Positions 44,047-52,845 of a stretch of 64,000 nucleotides of DNA are shown in pieces (the stretch's first letter is position 1; every line of letters starts with the position of its first letter). The position numbers and the translations under genes were made by a program. Source of the DNA: Cytobacillus citreus (lineage in GTDB: Bacteria > Bacillota > Bacilli > Bacillales > Cytobacillaceae); the NCBI RefSeq assembly GCF_018343665.1, contig NZ_JAGYPM010000001.1, positions 35,239 to 99,238 of the forward strand, given 5' to 3'. The notes beneath the pieces are model-generated. The model saw only the letters and a list, made by a program, of their open reading frames with translations. It did no database searches and was not told where the DNA came from.

Positions 44047-44307
44047 ATGTTTACCTTTTTATGGTCATTAATTATAGGTGGAATTATAGGATGGATTGCA
44101 GGCATGATTGTAGGGCGTGATATACCGGGTGGTGTCTTTGGTAATATTATTGCAGGATTTGTTGGAGCATGGTTAGGTGCTTTAATCTTTGGAAACTGGG
44201 GTCCAGATATCGCTGGTTTTGCAATTATTCCTGCCTTAATCGGTGCAATACTGCTTGTTTTCTTATGCAGCCTCATCATGAAAGCTTTCAGAAAAACGAC
44301 TGATTAA
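44047..44307 (+). CDS. GlsB/YeaQ/YmgE-family stress membrane protein
   Basis: The ATG at 44047 follows CAAGGAGTG; 86 residues. Three membrane segments rich in glycine (LIIGGIIGWIAGMIVG, GGVFGNIIAGFVGAWLGALIF, IIPALIGAILLVFL) match the transglycosylase-associated/GlsB family, whose members are induced by general stress. Two sigma-B-like promoters upstream agree with this. Molecular function unknown. Confidence 0.88.
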   Translation: MFTFLWSLIIGGIIGWIAGMIVGRDIPGGVFGNIIAGFVGAWLGALIFGNWGPDIAGFAIIPALIGAILLVFLCSLIMKAFRKTTD

Positions 44308-44327
44308 CAGAAAAGCGAAAGCGCTAA

Positions 44328-44358
44328 TGAAGCCTTCCAAATCGGAAGGCTTTCATTT
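44328..44358. terminator. Bidirectional terminator between glsB-type gene and yhcT
   Basis: GAAGCCTTCC and GGAAGGCTTTC form a stem over a 4-base loop with T-rich flank, between two convergent genes. Confidence 0.8.
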
Positions 44359-44360
44359 GT

Positions 44361-45299
44361 TTATAGCTCTTCGGGCAAAACATGCAGATAATTAGCTAGT
44401 TTAAGGGGTGAATGATTCTCCTCATTCGGAAGATTTGCAAAACAGCTTATTTTTTCCATAGTGAAAGGATGAGGAATTTCAAGCTTTACCGCATGTAAGG
44501 CTTGGCGATTAAAAATTGGTTGTCCTCCATATAAAAGGTCACCTGCTAAGGGATGGCCTATATGGCTTAAATGGACACGAATTTGATGTGTACGGCCAGT
44601 ATCTAGCTGGCATTTTAGCAGAGATAAATTTTGTTTTGGATACGATTTAATTAATTCGTAATGGGTAATAGCTGGCTGACCACTTGGAGAAACTCTGCGT
44701 CTCGTCGGATGATGACGGTCACGGCCGATAGGTTCACGAATAGAACCCTTTTTAGTTTTAACCCTACCATGAACAAGAGCAAGATAGGTCCTTTTTATGG
44801 TTCGCTCCTCAAGCATCTTATCCAATATACCCCCTGCAAGCGCATGCTTCGCAAATAGAACTGCTCCAGTTGTATCACGGTCTAAGCGATGAATATGCTT
44901 AATTCTTCGAAAATCGCCCTGTGCCTGTAAATGAAAGGCAGCTGCATTTGATAATGTATTCGTTTGCTCAGGTTCATTAGGATGAGTATCCATGTTTGCA
45001 GGCTTATTAAAAACAATCATATGGTCATCTTCATATAGAATTTCCACTTCTGCATATTCAGGAATTACACCAAAATCTTCATCAAGGAATAACCTTAATT
45101 GCAGCCTGTCTCCCAGTTGGAGGGGATTATTCCAATTCATGAACTCTCCATTTATCTTTATTTGTTTTTCCATTCTCATCGTATGAATTTGCTTTTTAGA
45201 TGCTTTCCATACATTTCTCAGAATAAAATCTATTGTAAAACCATCCCAATCAAATGGAATTGTTAATTCATACCAGTCTCCAAACCTTTTTGTGTGCAT
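44361..45299 (-). CDS. yhcT: RluD-family pseudouridine synthase
   Basis: A 312-residue protein. An S4-like N-terminal region (KKQIHTMRMEKQIKINGEFM) precedes the catalytic domain with HRLDRDTTGAVLFAK (catalytic Asp), YLALVHGRV and LDTGRTHQIRVHLSHIGHPLAGD LLYGG-type motifs. It isomerises uridine to pseudouridine in rRNA or tRNA; the exact target is unknown. Neighbourhood with yhcU matches B. subtilis. Confidence 0.9.
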   Translation of the reverse strand: MHTKRFGDWYELTIPFDWDGFTIDFILRNVWKASKKQIHTMRMEKQIKINGEFMNWNNPLQLGDRLQLRLFLDEDFGVIPEYAEVEILYEDDHMIVFNKPANMDTHPNEPEQTNTLSNAAAFHLQAQGDFRRIKHIHRLDRDTTGAVLFAKHALAGGILDKMLEERTIKRTYLALVHGRVKTKKGSIREPIGRDRHHPTRRRVSPSGQPAITHYELIKSYPKQNLSLLKCQLDTGRTHQIRVHLSHIGHPLAGDLLYGGQPIFNRQALHAVKLEIPHPFTMEKISCFANLPNEENHSPLKLANYLHVLPEEL

Positions 45300-45487
45300 C
45301 GTACTATTCTCCTTAATAAATGTAAAAAGCCTGCCATCTGGATTTTATTACCACCCTTAATTACCTAGTTAGTATGATATTCTTATCATATATTTATTAC
45401 AAACTGATTACAGAGACGATAAAGTTTAACTAACAATCAGTGGGGGATTTACAGCCCGTAATTCTGCGATAAAAGGTGGTTTTTAAG

Positions 45488-45880
45488 GTGAAAGTCGTAT
45501 TTGCTTCAACTCTTGAACAAGAACAGGAAATCAAAGAACTTGTTCAATACGTATATTCGGATATATTTCCTCTTTATTTTTTAGATGAGGAAATAAAGGA
45601 ATATGAACACCTTGAGATTTTACATACTACGACAAGACATTTTGAATACTTTGGAACTCTAAAAGAAGCATATCAGGTTATCGTTAGCTTGCAAACAATA
45701 ATAGCGATTCTGGAATCCCAAAACCTAGATGCAAGATATGAGAGCCTGTTTGAAAAAAATGTTCAAACCCTAAAAGAATTCGGGCTAATTTTTCCATTTT
45801 CATTTAGTCATTTTTTGGGAGGGAAAATGGTTAAGGATGAATTTTTGAGTCGTACACAAAAGCAGCAAATCAATTACTAA
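45488..45880 (+). CDS. yhcU: YhcU-like protein of unknown function
   Basis: A GTG start at 45488, 8 bp after AAAGGTGG, gives 130 residues. It starts MKVVFASTLEQEQEIKELV and continues with a mixed alpha/beta pattern, agreeing with YhcU of B. subtilis, whose gene also lies beside yhcT. Conserved in Bacillaceae; no function known. Confidence 0.75.
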   Translation: MKVVFASTLEQEQEIKELVQYVYSDIFPLYFLDEEIKEYEHLEILHTTTRHFEYFGTLKEAYQVIVSLQTIIAILESQNLDARYESLFEKNVQTLKEFGLIFPFSFSHFLGGKMVKDEFLSRTQKQQINY

Positions 45881-45890
45881 TATAGTAAAT

Positions 45891-45924
45891 AAAAAGCCTG
45901 CATGGTTGAGTGCAGGCTTTTTTC
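45891..45924. terminator. Bidirectional terminator between yhcU and thioredoxin-like gene
   Basis: AAAGCCTGCA/TGCAGGCTTT stem with an 9-base loop and T tract. Confidence 0.88.
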
Positions 45925-45935
45925 ATGTTTAACAC

Positions 45936-46409
45936 TTATTTACTGTTTTCATTAAACCATTCTTTAAATACTGCTTCATCTTTATAACCAGTTATTCTAT
46001 TTACCTCTTCACCATCTTTATATTGGACAATTGTTGGTGTTTCAGTAATTCCGTATTTGTCCCAGCCTTTTTCAAATTCCAGCAAGTTATATTGGACAAG
46101 ATCTATTTCCATCTCTTTTGCTAGAGGTGCTACAATCGGAGTTGTGCTTAGGCAATGAGGGCAAATAGGACTGTAAAAATAGACAGTAACATCCTCTTTA
46201 TTATCTAATTTTTCTTCTAATTTATCTGGAAGAATTATGTTTTGATAATTTGGGTCATCAAGCTGTTTAATCGTTTCAGCATGGAGCGTCGCATTCTTGC
46301 CATATGGATTTTCCTCTGAGACTTTTTCTTCATTTTGCATCTTTGTTATTATTCCAACAGCTGCGAAGAGAATAATAATAATTCCAAGAAATATGATTAC
46401 TTTTTTCAT
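45936..46409 (-). CDS. Membrane-anchored thioredoxin-fold oxidoreductase (CPHC)
   Basis: A 157-residue protein with an N-terminal signal anchor (VIIFLGIIIILFAAVGII) and a thioredoxin fold holding CPHC (FYSPICPHCLSTTP) and the cis-Pro loop TETPTIVQ. CPHC is the DsbA-type active site, so an oxidase of exported thiols is likely. It lies one base after bdbC, the probable partner that re-oxidises it. Confidence 0.87.
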   Translation of the reverse strand: MKKVIIFLGIIIILFAAVGIITKMQNEEKVSEENPYGKNATLHAETIKQLDDPNYQNIILPDKLEEKLDNKEDVTVYFYSPICPHCLSTTPIVAPLAKEMEIDLVQYNLLEFEKGWDKYGITETPTIVQYKDGEEVNRITGYKDEAVFKEWFNENSK

Positions 46410-46410
46410 C

Positions 46411-46848
46411 TTATTTAACCTCTCTTGTTTTTTTCCAAATTAAATAACTGCAAATAAATATTATAACAAAGGCAGTCAATGCCAGAAAGGGAATTGTAAT
46501 AAACCCTAACCAATTAATATATTGCCCAGTACACGGAACCCTTCCGCAGGAAGCTGCGTGATCCGCTAAAAATGGAATCTTTTGGATCGAATAATGGTAA
46601 AGTGAAATACAAGCACCAATGGCAGATAGAATCATTGTATAGAGGCTGATTCGATAATCCTTTCGAATAACCGCGATGCCCAATATAATAACAAAGGGGT
46701 ACATGACTATTCGCTGGTACCAGCAAAGTGTGCAAGGCTCGTATTGACGAATCTCTGAAAAATAAAGGCTTCCGAACATAGCAATGACAGATGCAGCCCA
46801 TGAAATAAAAAGTAAAGATTCACGATTATCTTTATTTGCTTTTTCCAT
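46411..46848 (-). CDS. bdbC: Disulfide bond formation protein, DsbB family
   Basis: The ATG at 46848 has AAGGAGT 6 bp upstream; 145 residues. Four membrane segments and two cysteine pairs: Cys39-Cys42 (EPCTLCWYQR) and Cys101-Cys106 (CGRVPC), with QYINWLGFITIPFLAL. This is the BdbC/DsbB type, passing electrons from a thiol oxidase to quinone. It forms a two-gene operon with the CPHC protein. Confidence 0.92.
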   Translation of the reverse strand: MEKANKDNRESLLFISWAASVIAMFGSLYFSEIRQYEPCTLCWYQRIVMYPFVIILGIAVIRKDYRISLYTMILSAIGACISLYHYSIQKIPFLADHAASCGRVPCTGQYINWLGFITIPFLALTAFVIIFICSYLIWKKTREVK

Positions 46849-47265
46849 AATGTACTCCTTATCATATTTTTTCTTCGTAAATCTTAGGTCTCCTCGCCTC
46901 ACTTGGTAACAAATTGTACATAGTTAAGAAAATTATAGAGCTACTTGTTCTACTTTGTAAATTATTTATGACAGATTTTCATTGTTTGTTCTAAATTTCG
47001 TCATGTTTTTGTCATTAGTAATCCCGCAAATAAATATTTTAAGGAATGAGTAAATGTTTCTCAATTTCTCGTTTGATAGGACCATATGCGATGTTGTGCA
47101 GTTAATAAGCTGGTTACGATTATGGCGAAAAGGTATAATATCATTGAAGTCAATACTAAACCATTATATAGGTTTTGTCATAAAAGCACGTACAATTTAT
47201 GAAGGAAATACATTTTTTCTATCGAAATAATTTTAGTAGTATTGACTGTTTTGGGAGGGAATAGA
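46849..47265. other. Intergenic region between bdbC and pgcA
   Basis: About 420 bp, AT-rich, between divergent genes. A possible pgcA promoter is TTGAAG (47144-47149), 17 bp, TATAGG (47167-47172). No other feature is supported. Confidence 0.4.
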
Positions 47266-49011
47266 ATGAATTGGAAATTTAAAGCTGAACAATGGCTTCA
47301 AAATGAACATTTAGATCAACATTTACAAAAGGAATTGCAATCCTTAAAAAAGGATGAAAAGAGCCTTGAAGATGCATTTTATAAAGATTTAGAGTTTGGA
47401 ACTGGCGGAATGCGCGGGGAAATCGGAGCAGGAACAAATCGGATGAATATTTACACTGTGAGAAAAGCCTCCGCAGGATTAGCAGCATACATAGAAGAGA
47501 ATGGACTAGAAGCAAAGAAGCAGGGGGTAGTTATTGCATATGATTCCCGGCATATGTCACCTGAATTTGCGATGGAAGCAGCGAAGACACTTGCGACTAG
47601 AGGTATTCAAACATATGTTTTTAAAGAATTACGTCCTACCCCTGAATTATCTTTTGCTGTACGTGAATTACAGGCATATTCCGGTATTGTTATAACAGCA
47701 AGTCATAATCCACCAGAATATAATGGATTTAAGGTGTATGGTCCTGATGGGGCTCAGCTTCCTCCAAGTGCAGCCGATATTGTTATTTCAAAAGTGAATG
47801 AAATTGAAAATGAACTGTTGATTGATGTGATGGAGGAAGAAGCATTAAAGAAACAAGGATTAATCAAAATGATTGGGGAAGAGGTTGACAGTAAGTATTT
47901 GGATCAGCTCGTTACGATTTCGGAGAATCCTTCTCTTGGAAATGAAGTAGATCTTTCAATCGTTTTCACACCATTGCATGGAACAGCCAATAAACCAGTA
48001 AGGAATGCGTTAGTGGCATTAAACTACAAAAATGTTTATGTCGTTAAGGAACAAGAACTTCCTGATCCTGAATTTTCCACTGTAAAGAGTCCCAATCCAG
48101 AGGAAAAATCAGCTTTTGAGCTGGCGATTAAGGTAGGAGAAGAGAAGAATGCAGATCTGTTAATTGCTACAGATCCAGATGCGGACAGACTAGGAATTGC
48201 AGTTCGGAATCCAGCTGGAGAATTCGTACTATTAACAGGAAATCAGACAGGTGCAATACTTCTTCATTATATTTTGTCTCAGAAAAAAGAAAAGAATTTA
48301 CTGCCAGAAAACGGAATTATCTTAAAAACGATTGTCACATCTGAATTAGGAAGAAAAATCGCCACCTCATTCGGTGTTGAAACAGTCGATGTCTTGACAG
48401 GCTTTAAATTTATTGCTGAAAAAATGAAGGAATACGATGCGACAGGGGAATATCAATTTTTATTTGGATACGAAGAAAGCTATGGCTATTTAATTGGAGA
48501 TTTTGCACGGGACAAGGATGCTGTTCAAGCTGCCGTATTAGCAGCGGAGGCATCTGCTTATTATAAGAAAAAAGGCATGTCCTTATATGAAGGTTTAATT
48601 GCCCTTTTTGAACAGTATGGCTATTTCCTTGAAGACCTCCAATCATTAACACTTAAAGGAAAGACTGGTGCTGAAATAATCCAAAAAACATTAGCCTCCT
48701 TCCGTTCGAATCCATTACAACAGCTAAGTGGCATTAAGGTTGTTGCCGTAGAGGATTATTTAACGAGTGTACGAAGTGAAAGCAACGGACTCGAAAAATC
48801 AATTGACCTACCAAAATCAAATGTAATAAAATACTTTTTTGAAGATGGAACTTGGGTTTGCTTAAGGCCATCAGGTACTGAGCCGAAAATCAAATTTTAC
48901 TTTGGAATCAATGGAACCTCTTTAGATGATAGTAAACAGAAATTAACAGCGATTAAAGATGATTTCATGTCCATAATAGAACAAAAAATGAACTCTTCTT
49001 CTGAAAAATAA
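47266..49011 (+). CDS. pgcA: Alpha-phosphoglucomutase
   Basis: The ATG at 47266 follows GGGAGGG; 581 residues. The phosphoserine loop [14 protein letters not shown], the metal loop DPDADRLG, the sugar loop GYEESYGYL and the phosphate loop [14 protein letters not shown] are all present. It converts glucose 6-phosphate and glucose 1-phosphate, providing UDP-glucose for teichoic acid and glycolipid synthesis. It lies just before the yhcYZ block in B. subtilis as well. Confidence 0.95.
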   Translation: MNWKFKAEQWLQNEHLDQHLQKELQSLKKDEKSLEDAFYKDLEFGTGGMRGEIGAGTNRMNIYTVRKASAGLAAYIEENGLEAKKQGVVIAYDSRHMSPEFAMEAAKTLATRGIQTYVFKELRPTPELSFAVRELQAYSGIVITASHNPPEYNGFKVYGPDGAQLPPSAADIVISKVNEIENELLIDVMEEEALKKQGLIKMIGEEVDSKYLDQLVTISENPSLGNEVDLSIVFTPLHGTANKPVRNALVALNYKNVYVVKEQELPDPEFSTVKSPNPEEKSAFELAIKVGEEKNADLLIATDPDADRLGIAVRNPAGEFVLLTGNQTGAILLHYILSQKKEKNLLPENGIILKTIVTSELGRKIATSFGVETVDVLTGFKFIAEKMKEYDATGEYQFLFGYEESYGYLIGDFARDKDAVQAAVLAAEASAYYKKKGMSLYEGLIALFEQYGYFLEDLQSLTLKGKTGAEIIQKTLASFRSNPLQQLSGIKVVAVEDYLTSVRSESNGLEKSIDLPKSNVIKYFFEDGTWVCLRPSGTEPKIKFYFGINGTSLDDSKQKLTAIKDDFMSIIEQKMNSSSEK

Positions 49012-49121
49012 GAAGAAAGGATCCTTTAAAAACAAAAATGCAGAACAGGATTTGTGATGGAAGGAAATAATTGATTTCGCAAAACCAAATGACAACATGA
49101 GAATCGAAAGGATGAAATAAA

Positions 49122-49844
49122 TTGTTAAAAGGACAAGTTGCAATTGTCACAGGAGCATCAAGAGGGATTGGAAAAGAAATCGCTTTGAAGCTTGCTGAAC
49201 AGGGGATGAAGCTTGCTATTGTCGGCAGCTCTAAAAGTATTTATCAAACAGCTGAGGAATTAAAACAAAAGAGATATAAAGATGTAATTGCCATTCAAGC
49301 TGATGTTACGCTTGAGGATCAAGTAAATACAGTCATTGAAAAAGCTTTAAAGGAATATAAGCAAATTGATCTCCTTGTGAATAATGCGGGTGTAGGCTTC
49401 TTTAAAAAGGTTGAAGAAACGACTCTGGATGAATGGAGGAAGATCTTCGAGGTAAATGTTCAAGGAGTCTTCCTTGGAGCTAAGGCTGTTCTTCCGCATA
49501 TGAAAGAACGCAAATCTGGAACGATTATTACGATTTCATCAGATGTAGCAAGATACACGATCCCAAATGGCTCTGCTTATACAGCAACAAAATATGCGGT
49601 TCAGGGCTTCTCGGGCTCATTAGCACAGGAAGTTAGAGAATTCGGGATTAGAGTTGGAACGATAAATCCTGGAATGGTTGATACATACTTTGCAGAATCA
49701 CAGCAAGGACTTGAGGAGAAAAAAGACTGGCTTAAAGTGGAAGATATTGCAAATGCGGTTGTATATATGGCGTCCGCTCCAACCCATATGATAATTGACG
49801 AAATTGTCCTCCATCCTTTTGTACAAAATTATCCGATTGCATAA
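49122..49844 (+). CDS. Short-chain dehydrogenase/reductase
   Basis: A TTG start at 49122 follows GAAAGGA; 240 residues. Classical SDR motifs: TGASRGIGKE (cofactor binding, NADP-type with Arg), NNAGVG, Ser in ISSDVARY and the catalytic YTATKYA, plus INPGMVDT. The substrate is unknown; similarity is of the 3-oxoacyl-ACP reductase-like group. Confidence 0.88.
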   Translation: MLKGQVAIVTGASRGIGKEIALKLAEQGMKLAIVGSSKSIYQTAEELKQKRYKDVIAIQADVTLEDQVNTVIEKALKEYKQIDLLVNNAGVGFFKKVEETTLDEWRKIFEVNVQGVFLGAKAVLPHMKERKSGTIITISSDVARYTIPNGSAYTATKYAVQGFSGSLAQEVREFGIRVGTINPGMVDTYFAESQQGLEEKKDWLKVEDIANAVVYMASAPTHMIIDEIVLHPFVQNYPIA

Positions 49845-49867
49845 GAAATGTGAAGTCGTAGTTTATA

Positions 49868-49910
49868 AAAAAGCATTGAAGAGAAATTTCTCTTCAATGC
49901 TTTTTTATTG
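49868..49910 (+). terminator. Terminator of the dehydrogenase gene
   Basis: AAAAAGCATTGAAGAGAAA pairs with TTTCTCTTCAATGCTTTTT, a nearly perfect 19-bp stem with the T side at its 3' end. Confidence 0.9.
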
Positions 49911-49968
49911 TATAGAAAATTATAATTTTCGCTATATTTTGATAACTCGAGATATAGTTTATCTACGT

Positions 49969-50150
49969 TCAGCTCCAGCGCCTACCTCCGACGTACAGGA
50001 CGTACTAGTGTCGACAATGCGACAGGATAAGGAAAGCTTCCTTGAATAAACTTCGCATAAACAATTTGATCTGTAATTGTTTCGAAGGCGCTTGCGCATT
50101 TGTTCTTGTCCAGCTCTGGCGCCCAGGGGCTCTCGTGTCTAGCCAATCCA
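49969..50150. repeat. Dispersed intergenic repeat, family 1 (copy plus partial third copy)
   Basis: AGCTCCAGCGCCT at the left and GGCGCTTGCGCATTTGTTCTT at the right bound a 139-bp copy sharing about 55 bp with 28992-29229. A partial further copy follows directly (GTCCAGCTCTGGCGCCC, then GGGGCTCTCG). The rest up to 50346 shows no supported gene. Confidence 0.7.
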
Positions 50151-50346
50151 TCAAGAAGTTTAAATAACATCCTTTTCGCAGCAATAAATAAACCATAAGA
50201 AAAGAATAAGGCATTCGCCGGAAGGACCTGGCGAATACCATGTTTTCTAAGACTTTAGTTGTACAGTTTCTCATCCTATTTGCTAAGGCTTATATCAAGG
50301 TAAAGTATTATAATAATAGTATTATCATCAATCGGGAGGAATAAAG

Positions 50347-51468
50347 GTGACGTTGGATAAACGGCATTCAAATATTCGGATATTAAAGGAAATTGCTGAA
50401 TTATTAAATGAGGGAACAGAAGTTAGAACATTATTATCAGAGGTGCTTGCTAAATTACTGCATGTAACCGGATTAGAAACCGGGTGGATTTTTTTAATCC
50501 AACCGAATGGGAGTTATGAGCTAGCAGCAATGGAAAAGCTTCCTCCTGCTTTAACACATAGTGAATATGAACCGATGTGTAAAGGAGATTGCTGGTGTAT
50601 TGACCGTTATAAAAATGGAAGGCTTCATAAAGCAATCAATATTATTGAGTGTAAGAGAATAGAGGATGCACTCATGGCGAAAAGGAATGATACGAATCAT
50701 CTAACTCATCATGCAACTGTTCCGCTTCGGGCAGGTGATGAACGATTTGGCCTTCTTAATGTTGGGTCACCTAATAAAAGTCATTTTTCAGATGAAGAGT
50801 TGGCATTATTAGAAGCGATTGCATTTCAAATAGGAACAGCATTAAAAAGAATAAAATTGACGGAGCTTGAGCAGGAAAATGCTCTTACTGCGGAAAGAAA
50901 TCGATTAGCAAGGGATCTTCATGATTCAGTCAATCAACTTCTTTTTTCTTTAAGTTTAACTGCAAGGGGCGGAGCTGAAATGGCAAAGGATTCTGAAACA
51001 AAGGAAACCTTTTCCTATATTCAAGATTTAGCACAGGAAGCATTAAGTGAAATGAGAGCATTAATTTGGCAGCTACGTCCAAGGGGCCTTGAGAATGGAA
51101 TTACAAGTGCTCTTATTGGCTATGGTCAAATGCTAGGGCTGCAAGTTCGACCGATTGTAAAAGGTGTAGTTTCTTTGCCAAGTAAGGTAGAAGAGGGATT
51201 ATGGAGGATTGGTCAAGAGGCTCTAGCTAATTGCAAAAAGCATTCAGGGCAAACAGAAGTTGATTTAAATCTATCTATTGAAAATCAAAAATTAGTCATG
51301 ATTATTTCCGATTGTGGTTCTGGATTTTATTATGATCATATACAAACGACAATTCCTTCGCTCGGTTTAAAAAGTATGAGAGATCGTACTGAGGCGTTAA
51401 ATGGGCAATTTATTCTTCAAAGTTCCCCGAATAAAGGGACGAGAATTGAAATAAGGATACCAATATAA
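50347..51468 (+). CDS. yhcY: Sensor histidine kinase YhcY, GAF domain with Cys cluster
   Basis: A GTG start at 50347 after GGAGG; 373 residues, no membrane segment. The GAF domain (about 25-165) holds Cys78, Cys82, Cys84 and Cys102 (MCKGDCWCIDRY ... IECKR), a spacing like that of Fe-S sensor kinases AirS/NreB. The HisKA_3 helix has His192 (LARDLHDSVNQLLF) and the HATPase domain ends SMRDRTEALNGQF. It phosphorylates YhcZ, 15 bp downstream. Confidence 0.9.
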   Translation: MTLDKRHSNIRILKEIAELLNEGTEVRTLLSEVLAKLLHVTGLETGWIFLIQPNGSYELAAMEKLPPALTHSEYEPMCKGDCWCIDRYKNGRLHKAINIIECKRIEDALMAKRNDTNHLTHHATVPLRAGDERFGLLNVGSPNKSHFSDEELALLEAIAFQIGTALKRIKLTELEQENALTAERNRLARDLHDSVNQLLFSLSLTARGGAEMAKDSETKETFSYIQDLAQEALSEMRALIWQLRPRGLENGITSALIGYGQMLGLQVRPIVKGVVSLPSKVEEGLWRIGQEALANCKKHSGQTEVDLNLSIENQKLVMIISDCGSGFYYDHIQTTIPSLGLKSMRDRTEALNGQFILQSSPNKGTRIEIRIPI

Positions 51469-51483
51469 AAGGAGAGGATTATC

Positions 51484-52125
51484 ATGACAATTCGAGTCCT
51501 CATCGCAGATGATCATCATGTTGTAAGGCGTGGACTGGTTTTTTTTCTAAAAACTCAACCGGATATTGAAATTGTAGGAGAAGCTCAGCATGGAAAAGAG
51601 GCTGTAGAATTGGCAGTCAGCCTAAAGCCGGATATTTTACTAATGGATTTAGAGATGCCTGTTATGAACGGAATTGAAGCAACACGCAAAATAAAAATAT
51701 TATGTCCAGACATTAAAATTATGATGTTAACAAGCTTTTCTGATCAAGATCATGTTATCCCTGCCATTGAAGCGGGTGCTTCCGGCTATCAATTAAAGGA
51801 TGTCGAACCGGATGAGCTTGTAAAGGCAATTATCCAATTAATGAAAGGGGAATCTCAATTACACCCCAAAGCAACCTCGCATCTTTTATCCCATCTATCA
51901 GCTCAAAATAAAGAAGAGAAAAAGCCTTTGGATGCACTGACAAAGAGAGAAATTGAGGTTTTGAAGGAAATTGCTAATGGTAAGAGCAATAAAGAAATTG
52001 CAGCAGATTTATTTATTACAGAAAAAACGGTTAAAACACATGTCTCCAATCTTCTATCAAAGCTGGAGCTTGCTGATCGGACCCAAGCGGCACTATATGC
52101 CGTACGTAATGGTTTGATTAGCTAG
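51484..52125 (+). CDS. yhcZ: NarL/LuxR-family response regulator YhcZ
   Basis: A 213-residue protein, RBS AAAGGAGAGG. The receiver domain has Asp55 (LLMDLEMP), acidic pocket IADDHH, Thr (LTSFSD) and Lys (YQLKDV); the C-terminal LuxR-type HTH has LTKREIEVLKEIANGKSNKEIA. It is the partner of YhcY. Its targets are unknown; the downstream azr is a plausible one. Confidence 0.92.
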   Translation: MTIRVLIADDHHVVRRGLVFFLKTQPDIEIVGEAQHGKEAVELAVSLKPDILLMDLEMPVMNGIEATRKIKILCPDIKIMMLTSFSDQDHVIPAIEAGASGYQLKDVEPDELVKAIIQLMKGESQLHPKATSHLLSHLSAQNKEEKKPLDALTKREIEVLKEIANGKSNKEIAADLFITEKTVKTHVSNLLSKLELADRTQAALYAVRNGLIS

Positions 52126-52303
52126 AAATTTTGTAAAATTAAGACTAAAGTCGTAAATAGGGCTAAATGAATCAAACTAATGATGTAGAATAAGCTCATT
52201 CTATCTGGCGATGTTAACGGTACAATCTCTCCCTATACTGAGTATATGAAGTGCTATTTTTACTTTAAATTGTAACCGGATAATGACTAAGGAGAGATTG
52301 AAG

Positions 52304-52834
52304 ATGAAACTGACAGTAATAAATGGTAGTCCAAGGAAAAAGGGTCGAACAGGTATTGCTTCCCGCTTTATTGCAAAAAAATATGGTGCGGAGTTAATCG
52401 ACCTAAGTAAACAGGAACTTCCTCTATATAATGGTGATGAAGATCAGGCACAATTGCCTGCTGTAAAAAGTCTTCGCAAGAAGATTGCAGATTCTGATGG
52501 CATTATCCTAGCTTCCCCTGAGTACCATAGCGGCATGAGTGGAGCTTTAAAAAATGCTCTTGATTATCTTGGCAGTGAACAATTCGCACATAAGCCAGTT
52601 GCCTTACTTGCTGTAGCTGGTGGAGGAAAAGGAGGGATCAATGCTTTAGGTAATATGAGGCTCGTCGGAAGAGGGTTGAATGCAAATGTGATTCCGAGAC
52701 AGCTAGTTCTTGATCCTCATTGCTTTGATTACGAAAACGAATGGCTTCATGAAGAATCCGCAGCACTTGTCGATCAATTGATGAATGAACTTCATATTTA
52801 TATGAACGGCTATGTTCATATGAAAGGCATGTAG
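52304..52834 (+). CDS. azr: FMN-dependent NADPH-azoreductase
   Basis: The ATG at 52304 follows AAGGAGAG; 176 residues. Flavodoxin-like fold with the FMN-binding GSPRKKGRTG and SPEYHSGMSGALKNALDYL. Matches the Azr/YhdA family, which reduces azo compounds and quinones and may serve in redox stress defence. It follows yhcYZ as in B. subtilis. Confidence 0.9.
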   Translation: MKLTVINGSPRKKGRTGIASRFIAKKYGAELIDLSKQELPLYNGDEDQAQLPAVKSLRKKIADSDGIILASPEYHSGMSGALKNALDYLGSEQFAHKPVALLAVAGGGKGGINALGNMRLVGRGLNANVIPRQLVLDPHCFDYENEWLHEESAALVDQLMNELHIYMNGYVHMKGM

Positions 52835-52845
52835 AGGTTCCAACT

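Noticed and set aside
43857..44279. 140-codon minus-strand frame opposite the GlsB-type gene
   Set aside because: A shadow of a Gly-rich membrane protein; it also covers a sigma-B-like promoter and has no RBS.
49982..50274. Minus-strand frames within repeat family 1
   Set aside because: They lie in non-coding repeat sequence and share no similarity with known proteins.
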